The notes beneath the pieces are model-generated. The model did not search any database and had not been told where the DNA came from. It saw only the letters and a program-made list of their open reading frames with translations. Positions 23,802 through 32,115 of a DNA stretch of 64,000 bases are shown here, in pieces (positions within the stretch are counted from its first letter, which is position 1; every line of letters starts with the position of its first letter). The stretch comes from Planctomycetota bacterium (GTDB lineage Bacteria; Planctomycetota; Planctomycetia; Pirellulales; PALSA-1355), in NCBI GenBank assembly GCA_003389325.1, contig QQVE01000046.1, forward strand, positions 1-64,000. The letters run 5' to 3'. The translations under genes were made by a program, and so were the position numbers.

Positions 23802-24619
23802 CCTCGGCCGAACTGGCCAAAGCGACGGCAGCCGAGCTGAGGGCCTGCGTGCGCGCGGGTGCATGGACGGGACCCACTACGGGGCTGGCGCGCGGCTACG
23901 TGCAGGCCAATCTCGTCATCTTGCCGGCCGATGCCGCCGACGAGTTCGCCGAGTTTTGTCGTGCCAATCCACGCCCCTGCCCGCTGCTGGAGCAAACGGC
24001 GCCCGGTGATCCCGAGCCGCACGACGCGGCGCCTGGGTCCGACGTGCGCACCGACGTGCCGCGGTATCGCGTCTTTCGCCAGGGAAAGCTCGAACCGCAA
24101 GAACCAACCGACATCCAACACCTGTGGCGCGACGACCTGGTAAGCTTTCTCTTGGGTTGCTCGTTCACGTTCGAGAATGCCTTGGTGCGCGAGGGCCTGC
24201 CGGTGCGGCACATCGACCAGCAGCGCAACGTGCCGATGTACCGCACGAACCGCGCGTGCCGGCCGGCCGGGCGCTTTTCAGGCGAGCTGGTCGTCAGCAT
24301 GCGTCCCTACCCGCCCGAAGCGATCGAGCGCGTCAGCGAAGTCAGCGGGCGCTTTCCGACGCAGCACGGGGCGCCGATTCACGTGGGCGACCCGCAGGCA
24401 CTGGGCATCACCGACCTCGAGCGGCCTGATTACGGTGACGCGGTGACGCTCCATCCCGGCGAAGTGCCCGTGTTCTGGGCCTGCGGCGTCACCCCGCAAG
24501 CGGCCCTGCTCAACGCACGTTGCGAGCTGGCCATCACGCACAGCCCGGGCTGCATGTTCGTCACCGACTGGCGCGACGCCGATCTGGAAGCTGCCCGGAG
24601 CGAAGGGCGGGCGCCATGA
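23777..24619 (+). CDS. D-glutamate cyclase-family protein (DUF1445, YcsI-like)
   Basis: 280 aa. The DUF1445 family includes YcsI of Bacillus (in the same operon as the 5-oxoprolinase subunits PxpABC) and mammalian DGLUCY, which converts D-glutamate to 5-oxo-D-proline. Typical segments here are GYVQANLVILPADAADEF, DDLVSFLLGCSFTFENAL, RNVPMYRTN and FWACGVTPQAALLNAR. The frame extends upstream, but the ATG at 23777 matches the family N-terminus and overlaps the ligase by 25 nt. The next gene starts within the stop codon (ATGA). The large 5-oxoprolinase gene is close by, in agreement with linked oxoproline and glutamate metabolism. Confidence 0.88.
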   Translation: MPDQRQSLTSAELAKATAAELRACVRAGAWTGPTTGLARGYVQANLVILPADAADEFAEFCRANPRPCPLLEQTAPGDPEPHDAAPGSDVRTDVPRYRVFRQGKLEPQEPTDIQHLWRDDLVSFLLGCSFTFENALVREGLPVRHIDQQRNVPMYRTNRACRPAGRFSGELVVSMRPYPPEAIERVSEVSGRFPTQHGAPIHVGDPQALGITDLERPDYGDAVTLHPGEVPVFWACGVTPQAALLNARCELAITHSPGCMFVTDWRDADLEAARSEGRAP

Positions 24620-25860
24620 GCAAGTTCCCCATCGATTGGTGCCGCGAGCAGTTTCCGGCATTGGCCCGCGAGTACGGCGGCCAGCAGGCCGTGTATCTCG
24701 ACGGACCGGCCGGCAGCCAGGTGCCGCAGCGCGTGATCGACGCGATGGGTCGTTACCTGGTCGAGATGAATGCCAATCATGGCGGGCGCTTTCCCACCAG
24801 CCAGGCCAGCGACGCGATGCTGGACGAGGCCCATCGAGCGGCGGCCGATCTGCTCGGTACGCCCACTGCCGAGGGTACGATCTTCGGCGCGAACATGACG
24901 TCGCTGACGTTCGCCTTCAGCCGGGCACTGGCACGGCAGTGGAAGCCGGGCGACGAAATCATCGTCACGCGATTGGATCACGACGCCAACGTCAGCCCCT
25001 GGGTGCTGGCGGCGCGCGACGCGGGCGCCATAGTACACCGCATACCGTTTCATCACGAAGACTGCACCCTCGATCTGAACGAGCTCGATAAGCGTCTCTC
25101 GGATCGCACGCGGCTGGTGGCGGTCGGCTGTGCCTCAAACTCCGTAGGTACGATCAACCCCGTGGCAGAGATCTGCCGCCGCGCGCACGCGGCCGGCAGC
25201 CAGGTGTTTCTCGACGCCGTGCACTACGCACCGCACGCGCTGATGGACGTGGCTGCCTGGGACTGCGACTACGTCGCGGCCTCGGCCTACAAGTTCTTCG
25301 GACCGCACGTGGGCATTCTCTGGGGCAAGAACGAACACCTCGAGCGGCTCGAACCGTACAAGGTGCGCCCCGCGGCCGACTCGCTGCCCGATCGCTGGAT
25401 GACCGGCACGCAAAACCACGAAGGCATCGCGGGGCTGCTGGCCGCGGTCGAATACCTGGCCGATCTGGGCCGACAGGTCGCGCCGGGCACACGCGACCGC
25501 CGAGAGGCGCTAGCTACGGCGTTTGAGCAGATCGGTGGGCACGAGCGAACGCTGTGCGCACAGTTGCTGGAGGGTTTGACCCGATTGAAGCAGGTGCGAG
25601 TATGGGGCATCGCTGACCGCCAGCGGCTTGGAGAACGGGTGCCTACCGTGTCCATCACGCACGCCAAACGGTCACCCCTCGAGGTGGCCGACCATCTGGC
25701 CGAGCGCGGCATCTTTGCCTGGCACGGCAACTTCTACGCCCTGGAAGTGAGCGAATCGCTGGGGCTGGAGCCCGAGGGCCTCGTGCGGCTGGGGCTTTTG
25801 CACTACAACACGGCAAGCGAAGTCGAGCGGCTGCTGGCAGCCCTCAGCGAACTGGAATAG
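24616..25860 (+). CDS. PLP-dependent class V aminotransferase, cysteine desulfurase-like
   Basis: 414 aa. The class V fold is clear: YLDGPAGSQVPQRVIDAM at the start, IVTRLDHDANVSPW, VFLDAVHYAPHALMDV (cofactor Asp) and ASAYKFFGPHVGILWG with the PLP Lys. The loop that carries the persulfide Cys in SufS/IscS is here HGNFYALEVSE, with no Cys, so it probably is not a sulfur donor; this matches the VC1184-type subfamily of desulfurase-like enzymes of unknown reaction. The ATG at 24616 overlaps the stop of the preceding gene by 4 nt (ATGA), implying translational coupling. The DUF971 gene follows 12 nt later. Confidence 0.88.
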   Translation: MSKFPIDWCREQFPALAREYGGQQAVYLDGPAGSQVPQRVIDAMGRYLVEMNANHGGRFPTSQASDAMLDEAHRAAADLLGTPTAEGTIFGANMTSLTFAFSRALARQWKPGDEIIVTRLDHDANVSPWVLAARDAGAIVHRIPFHHEDCTLDLNELDKRLSDRTRLVAVGCASNSVGTINPVAEICRRAHAAGSQVFLDAVHYAPHALMDVAAWDCDYVAASAYKFFGPHVGILWGKNEHLERLEPYKVRPAADSLPDRWMTGTQNHEGIAGLLAAVEYLADLGRQVAPGTRDRREALATAFEQIGGHERTLCAQLLEGLTRLKQVRVWGIADRQRLGERVPTVSITHAKRSPLEVADHLAERGIFAWHGNFYALEVSESLGLEPEGLVRLGLLHYNTASEVERLLAALSELE

Positions 25861-25872
25861 CGACGAACGGCA

Positions 25873-26196
25873 ATGGACCCGCGACCCACGAAACTCGAAC
25901 GCCGCGACGGCAGCAAGCTGCTCATCGAGTGGAGCGACGGCGAGCGCCGCGAGATCAGCTTCGGCGAGTTGCGCAAGGCGTGCCCCTGCGCCACTTGCCG
26001 CGAGAAGCACGGCGCGCCGCCGGAACCCAGCGGCGGGCTGCCCGTGCTGTCGGCCGCCGAAGCCCGGCCGCTCACGATCGAAGGCATGCGGCCCGTGGGG
26101 CACTACGCCTACGCCATCGCCTTCAGCGACGGCCACGACTCCGGCATCTACACGCTCGAACTGCTGCGCAGCCTGGGCGAGCCGGTAGCCGAATAG
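25873..26196 (+). CDS. DUF971 protein (gamma-butyrobetaine hydroxylase-like N-domain)
   Basis: 107 aa, the whole DUF971 domain. It shows the Cys motif KACPCATCREKHG (about residues 35-47) that resembles a metal-binding site, LLIEWSDGERREISFGELR, and GHYAYAIAFSDGHDSGIYTL. This domain occurs alone, at the N-terminus of gamma-butyrobetaine hydroxylases, and fused to the Fe-S carrier ApbC/Mrp, so an Fe-S or metal link is plausible. Last gene of the operon; it converges on the DUF4340 gene with only 7 nt between stops. Confidence 0.88.
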   Translation: MDPRPTKLERRDGSKLLIEWSDGERREISFGELRKACPCATCREKHGAPPEPSGGLPVLSAAEARPLTIEGMRPVGHYAYAIAFSDGHDSGIYTLELLRSLGEPVAE

Positions 26197-26203
26197 TCGA
26201 AAG

Positions 26204-28138
26204 CTACTTCGACAACTGCTGCTGCAGTGCCGGGCCGATGTTGATACTTTCTTCCAGACCCTGCAGCGCGTTCTCCGCGCCGCCGTCCTTCTTCTCGATG
26301 ATGTCCTCGCGTCCCAGGTGAATCTTCTGGTACACGTCGTCCGAGATGATGTAGTACCAGTCGGCGAAGCGGTCATTCAGTTCTTTGACCTTGTCCTGAC
26401 CGCGCTTGACGGCCTCGTCATACTCGTTCTGCTTGCGCTTGTTCTCCTGGCGGATGCGCAGCTTCGCCTCCTCCTCGGGAATCGCAGGCTGAGATGCCGC
26501 CGGCGTCTCGGCCGCGGGCTCTTGCTCCGCCTCGGCCGGCTTCTCTTCGGCCGGCTTCTCGGCCGCCGGCTCCTCGGAACTCTCGACCGGTTCGGCATCG
26601 TCGCCTTTGTCGGCTGATGCTTCGACGGGCTCCTCCGAGGCCTCGCCCGATTCCTGCAGCGCGGTCTTCGTTTCGGGCACGCTCTCGTCGGACGACTCAG
26701 AGGCTTCGTTCTCAGCCGGACTCTCCTCGGCCTCGGCCGGTTTGTCTTCCTCGGCCGCAGGTGCACTTTCCTCGCTCGATGCTTCCTCGGTGGCCTCTTC
26801 GCTTTCGGCCGGCGTTGCTTCCCTCTCGGCCGGTTCAGCGTCATCAGCCGGTTTGTCTTCGGCCGGCTTCTCGTCCGAAGGCTCTTCGCCGGGGATGGGC
26901 TGCAAATCGGGCTTGGGGATCGCGCTCTCGTCGAACTGGGCCATCACGAACAGATAGCGGCTGGGGCCAGAGCTCTCGCTTTCGCCTTCCTCGCCCTCGG
27001 CGTCGGAGTCGGTCGAAGCGTCCTCGCCGGGCATGCTGGCGCCGGCCACATCGCCGAAGCGGAGCACGTAGCGGACGCCATCCTTGGTGGTGACGGTCGC
27101 CTGGCCTTCGCTGGAGTAGATTTCCGGCGGCTTGCCCGGCCCGCTCGGCACGGCCACGAAGCCGCGGTCGTGCAGCGACTGCACGGCTTCGATGTTGTTG
27201 AGGAATTCGTCGCTAACGCGAAGATCCTCGCTTAGGCCTTCCGGCTTGCGTTGGACGTTGACGATTTGCAGGTCGTCCAGCGCGGACTTCAAGTTGTTCA
27301 GCTTCGTCGTGTTCAGTTCTTCGTCGGCGGCCAGCTCCACTTCGCGGCCCTGTCCCCCGTCGAACTCCTCCATCGAGACCAGATTCCACTGTGCCTTAGC
27401 GTCGTCGTAGGCTAGTTCGATCTTGCTACGTTGATCGAGCTCCAAAACAGGGCGACCGTCGGGACTGATGCCCGTGCGGCTCGAATAGTCGTTCAGGCCG
27501 ACCTGGCGAACGTCGAGTTGCGAGAGCTGCAACAGGTCTTTCTCGATCCAGTCGCCGAACTTCGTCGAAAAGTCGGCCGTGTTGATCTGCACGCGGTAGA
27601 TCCAATCGCGCTCGGCCTCGCGGACGTAGTGCACGCCCGGCATGTCCTTGTCCTGCTTGCCGATCACCAGATCGGCCAGCGGCTTGTCGGCCTCGTTGCG
27701 GGCCGTGACGCGTGTGCCGACGCCCGTGGCACCTACTTTGAGCTTGCTCAGCTCGGGCGCGACGACGCCGTAGGTCTCCTGGTCGCCGGGCCGGTTGCTG
27801 ACCACGCCGAGGATCTTCAAATCCATCAGCGCCGTGGCCGCCTTGGCCATGTGTTCCTGCGCGTCGGCCGGATAATTGCTATGCGAGGGGATCGACCAAA
27901 CACCGTCGACCTGCTCCACCTTAAAGTCGCGAATCGCGGCGGTGTTCTCGTTGAACTTAACGATCTCCAGGCTCTTGGCCGCCAGCGGATTGTCGAAATC
28001 GGGAAACAGCTTCTGGCCCACGCGCTCCGGCACACTCGTGTCGGGCGGCGCGGGGCGCCAGGGCTCCCAGGCCACGAGCAAGGCGATGCCGGCCACGAGC
28101 ACGAACACCAGCGTCTTCTTGGTTTCGGTGTCTTGCAT
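26204..28138 (-). CDS. DUF4340 domain protein with acidic low-complexity insert
   Basis: 644 aa. A short N-terminal transmembrane helix (about residues 9-24) anchors a long extracytoplasmic part. Repeating segments such as VEQVDGVWSIPSHSNYPAD and the beta-rich layout to about residue 400 match DUF4340, a family that sits beside gliding-type ABC transporters. From about residue 412 to 555 runs an E/P/A/S-rich, almost wholly acidic stretch. A helical, charged end (RQENKRKQNEYDEAVKRGQD) follows, finishing with SINIGPALQQQLSK. It is the third gene of an ABC operon, 19 nt after the GldFG fusion. Likely a periplasmic accessory of that transporter; precise role unknown. Confidence 0.85.
   Translation of the reverse strand: MQDTETKKTLVFVLVAGIALLVAWEPWRPAPPDTSVPERVGQKLFPDFDNPLAAKSLEIVKFNENTAAIRDFKVEQVDGVWSIPSHSNYPADAQEHMAKAATALMDLKILGVVSNRPGDQETYGVVAPELSKLKVGATGVGTRVTARNEADKPLADLVIGKQDKDMPGVHYVREAERDWIYRVQINTADFSTKFGDWIEKDLLQLSQLDVRQVGLNDYSSRTGISPDGRPVLELDQRSKIELAYDDAKAQWNLVSMEEFDGGQGREVELAADEELNTTKLNNLKSALDDLQIVNVQRKPEGLSEDLRVSDEFLNNIEAVQSLHDRGFVAVPSGPGKPPEIYSSEGQATVTTKDGVRYVLRFGDVAGASMPGEDASTDSDAEGEEGESESSGPSRYLFVMAQFDESAIPKPDLQPIPGEEPSDEKPAEDKPADDAEPAEREATPAESEEATEEASSEESAPAAEEDKPAEAEESPAENEASESSDESVPETKTALQESGEASEEPVEASADKGDDAEPVESSEEPAAEKPAEEKPAEAEQEPAAETPAASQPAIPEEEAKLRIRQENKRKQNEYDEAVKRGQDKVKELNDRFADWYYIISDDVYQKIHLGREDIIEKKDGGAENALQGLEESINIGPALQQQLSK
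26480..26900 (-). repeat. acidic low-complexity coding repeat
   Basis: Within the DUF4340 gene, imperfect tandem copies of CTCGGCCGGCTT/TTCGGCCGGC-like 9-12-mers (plus-strand reading) encode recurring KPAE, EEPA and EESP units. The tract of about 420 nt has no helix- or strand-forming hydrophobic pattern and is a good site for slippage or length variation. Confidence 0.7.
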
Positions 28139-28157
28139 TGAATGCCATCCTCTCGAA

Positions 28158-30986
28158 CTATCGCAACCGGGCGCGGGAGACTCCCTCGCGCTCGCCGGCG
28201 CGGCGATTGAAGAATACGATGAAGGCCACGATCAGCGGCGGAATCGGGGGCAGCAGCACGGCCCACAACTTGTACGAGTCCTGCGTGCTGTGGACAGTCT
28301 GATCCAGCTTGCGCTGCGCCTCTTTCAGGGCCCGGTCGCGCTCGTTCTTGAGCGACTCGATCTGGACTTCCAACTCCCGCTGGCCCTGCTGCTGAGCGGC
28401 CAACATGTCGATCGTCTGCTGACGCGGATCGACCCCTTTTCGGTTGCGCAGCTTCTCAAGCCGGGCCTGGAACTCCGTCTCGGCCTTGATGCGGGCGTTG
28501 TCGAACTTCGTTTGGAACTTCTGGCGCGCTTCTTCAGCCTCTTGCCTGGCACCGGCCGTCGCGTCGAACACCCGGTGCAGCGTGCGGTGCTCGGGACGAC
28601 GAGTGCGAATCTCGACGAACCGCTTGTCGCCGGCCAGCACGTCGAGCACGTTGAGCACGAACGGCACGTTGTCGAAGTGAATGTCCAACTCGTCGTTGGG
28701 GCCCGCCGCTCGCAGCGCGAAGAACTGCCCGTACAAACAGTCAATATCTCCAACCAGCACGACGTTGATTCCCGGCTTCTTCTCCTGGGCGTCGCCGGAC
28801 GAGTCGTCCTTGGACGCGGCTTTCTGGTCGTCCTCGACCGGCTGGTCCGTCGTGTCCGACGTTTCCTCGGCGGCGTTCCTTTCCGCGTCCGCCTTCTTGG
28901 CATCCTCATCAGCCTCGGTCTGGGCCACTTCGGCCGACATCGGAATGTTCTCCGCGGGCAGATCACCCTGAATCTGAGCCGCCAGGATGTACGTGTCGCC
29001 GGTCCGTTTTTCCAGGTACGGAATGTCAGGGTTCATCTGAGACTGCCCCATGAACCCGCGCTCCATCAACTGGTCGGAGCGAATCGTGCCCGACTGATTG
29101 TTGGTCGTGCAGAGCCGCGTGAACTCGAGCGGAGACGAATTCAAGCCCGACATGCTGCCCGGGTACAGGAACAGCACCTGCTGCAAGTCGTCGGTGATGG
29201 GGTTCTCGGGATTGAACGGCTGCTTGGCACCGCTGTCGCGGTCGACGAAGACCCATTCGTGCGGCAGACCGGTCAGCTTCGGAAACGGATTGAATTCCTG
29301 CCAGACAACGTTCGAGGCGCTGAAGTCGACGCCCAACAATTCCCACAGCTCGGCGATGTCGCCCTTGGGCTCTGGCATCTGCCTTTGCTGCATGAAGGGG
29401 TTGTTGCCCCCCGGCGGCATCCGCGGCGCCGTCGTTCCCGGCACCTGCCGATTGAGGTACGGGAAGGGGTCCTCGAAGATGGCCGTCGGCTGGCCGCTCT
29501 TCACCGCGGCGATGAAGTTTTTCATTGGCTCGGGCCCCAGCGAAGAGGGCTGGACCGCCAGCAACACGTCGAACTCCTCAGTGATCGGCTTCGACGCGTC
29601 GACCTGCACCACCTCGTACTGCTTTTCAAGTTCTTCGATAATCTGTTCGTTCTGGCCCATCTGCATCGACTGCATGTCGAAGTTGGCGAACATCTGCGCG
29701 TCGGTGTTGAGCACGCCCAGCTTCATGCGCTCCTGCTGGCTGACCGTGGCGATCGAGCGAACCACTTCGTACTCGACCGGAATCCCGCGATCGAGGAAGG
29801 GGATCACGACCTTGTCCAGGCCGCAGGTGACGGCCAGCCCCAGGAAAATCTCCTCGCGCGTGAACGCCCCGCGCGAACGGCCTTCGACCGGTACGGGGGT
29901 AATGCCATACTGTTGTTCGGCCAGGTTGGCTTCCTCGCTGAAGGGTTCGACCTCGTGGCCGATGACGCGAATCTTGTTGCCGCCGAGGGCCTGAAACTCG
30001 CGCAGCGTGCTGAGCAGGTCCAGCCGCGTCTGCACGTAGCTCTCGGGCACCGTGGGGCTGACGAAGTACTCGATCACCACGGGATGCTCCGCATCGAGAT
30101 CCTCCACTAACTCCACGCTTTCGTTAGACAACGAGTTGAGCCCCTCGGTCGTGGCGTCGAGCCGCAGGCGGTCGTGGCGGGTGAGAAATACGTTCAGCGA
30201 AACGATGACCAGGCCCAGGGCCAGAAAGCGAATTACGTAGTGAGCGATGGTGTTGCTGCCCTCGGCCCCGCCCTTCCAGTGCCGGCGGCCCAGCAGCACG
30301 ACGCTCAGGTAGAGCATCACGGCCACGATCGACAGAAAGTAGCCGATGCTCGCGAAGCTGATCACGCCGCTGGCAAAGTCGCGAAACTGCTCGCTGATGC
30401 TCAACTGCTTCAGCGGTCGCAGCCAGGCCCAATCGGGCATCGAGCCGGCGAAGGCCAGCGGGGCGTTGAACAGGGCGCCTAAGATGAACCCCACGGTGAG
30501 ATTGCTGGTGAGGAACGAGGCCACCATGCCGATCGCCAGCATGGCCAGACCCACAATCCAGTAGCCGAAATAGGTTCCCAAAAGCAGGCCCAGGTCGGGC
30601 GAGCCGAGACTGATCAGCACGAGGTAGTTCGACACCAGCGAGAAGAGCAGCGAGACCGTGTAGATGGCCACGGCCGCCAGGTACTTGCCGAGCACGACGT
30701 CGAAGTCGCCGGCCGGAATCGTGAGCAACAACTCATCGGTCCCCTGCCTGCGCTCTTCGGCCCAGATGCTCATCGTGATCGCCGGCACGAACACCAGCAG
30801 GATGTAGGGCAGGTATTCGTTGAGCTGGTCGAGATTGGCCAAGTTGGCGTTGAAGAACTCGTTGGGCCAAAACGCGGCGAACGAACTGAGCAGGACGAAT
30901 ACGCAAATAAAGACGTAACCCGTCGGGTTGGCGAAGTAGCTGACGAAGTTCCGTTTGAAGATCGCCTGAATGACGTGGAAGTTCAT
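28158..30986 (-). CDS. GldF-GldG fusion: ABC permease plus auxiliary domain
   Basis: 942 aa. Residues 1-250 are a six-helix ABC-2 type permease of GldF type (MNFHVIQAIFKRNFVSYFANP, SIWAEERRQGTDELLLTIP). After a helix near 265-285 comes a large extracytoplasmic GldG/ABC-auxiliary domain (about 300-800), including LLSTLREFQALGGNKIRVIG, GVLNTDAQMF and GDIDCLYGQFFALR. A charged coiled coil (about 800-900) and a last helix (AVLLPPIPPLIVAFIVFFNR) end it. In Bacteroidetes GldF and GldG are separate proteins of the gliding ABC transporter; here they are one chain. The downstream DUF4340 gene and upstream ATPase complete the system. No gliding motility is implied. Confidence 0.9.
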   Translation of the reverse strand: MNFHVIQAIFKRNFVSYFANPTGYVFICVFVLLSSFAAFWPNEFFNANLANLDQLNEYLPYILLVFVPAITMSIWAEERRQGTDELLLTIPAGDFDVVLGKYLAAVAIYTVSLLFSLVSNYLVLISLGSPDLGLLLGTYFGYWIVGLAMLAIGMVASFLTSNLTVGFILGALFNAPLAFAGSMPDWAWLRPLKQLSISEQFRDFASGVISFASIGYFLSIVAVMLYLSVVLLGRRHWKGGAEGSNTIAHYVIRFLALGLVIVSLNVFLTRHDRLRLDATTEGLNSLSNESVELVEDLDAEHPVVIEYFVSPTVPESYVQTRLDLLSTLREFQALGGNKIRVIGHEVEPFSEEANLAEQQYGITPVPVEGRSRGAFTREEIFLGLAVTCGLDKVVIPFLDRGIPVEYEVVRSIATVSQQERMKLGVLNTDAQMFANFDMQSMQMGQNEQIIEELEKQYEVVQVDASKPITEEFDVLLAVQPSSLGPEPMKNFIAAVKSGQPTAIFEDPFPYLNRQVPGTTAPRMPPGGNNPFMQQRQMPEPKGDIAELWELLGVDFSASNVVWQEFNPFPKLTGLPHEWVFVDRDSGAKQPFNPENPITDDLQQVLFLYPGSMSGLNSSPLEFTRLCTTNNQSGTIRSDQLMERGFMGQSQMNPDIPYLEKRTGDTYILAAQIQGDLPAENIPMSAEVAQTEADEDAKKADAERNAAEETSDTTDQPVEDDQKAASKDDSSGDAQEKKPGINVVLVGDIDCLYGQFFALRAAGPNDELDIHFDNVPFVLNVLDVLAGDKRFVEIRTRRPEHRTLHRVFDATAGARQEAEEARQKFQTKFDNARIKAETEFQARLEKLRNRKGVDPRQQTIDMLAAQQQGQRELEVQIESLKNERDRALKEAQRKLDQTVHSTQDSYKLWAVLLPPIPPLIVAFIVFFNRRAGEREGVSRARLR

Positions 30987-31090
30987 GGCTCAAACCTGAA
31001 GGTATGTTCGGTCGGTTTGCTGTTGGTGTGGCTTCGCGTGTGTTCCGCTGGCGGTTGCGGATGCGGCGCGATGCGCGAGGACGCAAGCTC

Positions 31091-31828
31091 TTACGCCTCG
31101 GTGGCCGACAATTCGTGAAATCGTTCGTCCAGGTCGCGGCCGTCGGCTTTCAACTCCGACACCGGACCATCGAATACCAGGCGCCCCTCGTTGATGAACA
31201 GCACGCGACTGGCGATGGCTTCGACTTCCTGCAAGATGTGCGTCGACAGCAGAATCGTCTTGCTCTCGCCCAGGGTGCGGATCGTATCGCGCACGTCGCG
31301 GATCTGGTTGGGATCGAGCCCGGCAGTGGGCTCGTCAAGAATCAGCACGTCGGGTTCGTGCAGCAGCACCTGCGCCATGCCCACGCGCTGGCGATACCCT
31401 TTGGAGAGCTTGCCGATGGCCTTGCCGATCACCGCTCCCAGGTCACACAGTTCGACGACCGCGTCGATCCGCTGGCGGCGGCGCCCCGGCGGCAGCCCCC
31501 GCGCGTCGGCAAAGAATTCGAGTAGCGAGCGGGGGGTCATGTCCGGATACAACGGGCCGTTTTCCGGCAGATACCCCAGACGGGCCGAACCGGCCAGGCG
31601 GTCGTCGGCCATGTCGTGGCCGGCGATACGGGCCACGCCGCGCGACGGGGCCAGGTACCCGGTCAAGAGCTTCATCGTCGTGCTCTTGCCCGCGCCGTTG
31701 GGCCCCAGAAACGCGACGACCTGCCCCTGAGGGATCGAGAACGAAACGTCTTCGACGGCAGCAAAATCGCCATAGTACTTGGCCAATCCGACGGCCTCGA
31801 TCATGGCCGGACCCTGCTGTTGACTCAT
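31091..31828 (-). CDS. ABC transporter ATP-binding protein, GldA-like
   Basis: 245 aa with all ABC motifs: Walker A FLGPNGAGKSTT, signature LSKGYRQRVGMAQ, Walker B DVLILDEPTAGLDPNQ and H-loop ILLSTHILQEVEAIA. It closely fits the ATPases that power GldFG-type transporters. The ATG at 31828 (MSQQQGPAM) has GGGAG about 10 nt upstream, and is preferred over a longer frame from 31864. First gene of the operon; 104 nt separate it from the GldFG fusion. Confidence 0.93.
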   Translation of the reverse strand: MSQQQGPAMIEAVGLAKYYGDFAAVEDVSFSIPQGQVVAFLGPNGAGKSTTMKLLTGYLAPSRGVARIAGHDMADDRLAGSARLGYLPENGPLYPDMTPRSLLEFFADARGLPPGRRRQRIDAVVELCDLGAVIGKAIGKLSKGYRQRVGMAQVLLHEPDVLILDEPTAGLDPNQIRDVRDTIRTLGESKTILLSTHILQEVEAIASRVLFINEGRLVFDGPVSELKADGRDLDERFHELSATEA

Positions 31829-32115
31829 AGATCGCTTCTCCCTGTGCTTCGATGCGGGTGCCAAACCCGGGGGACAGCCGCGGTCTTGCCGACCAGACGC
31901 CCGCCAGTTTCCGAGCGCTTGGCGGTCCGAGCCGCCCTGCCGGTGCGGGTTGGGGGGGCGGATTCTGCCCTCCGAAAGCGCCTAGAAGGTACTACGAACG
32001 TAGCTTCCCTGTCCAGACTACGAAGTTCGCGGTCGCTTGGATCGCTCCGAAGCGAAAAAAGCGGCTGAGGGGCCCTGAAATCGGGCGCAGTCACGCGGCA
32101 TTGCCAATGGCGGGC

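Noticed and set aside
26191..26213. GTCGAA...TTCGAC hairpin between the convergent DUF971 and DUF4340 genes
   Set aside because: Only a 6-bp stem with no T-run on either strand; not convincing as a terminator.
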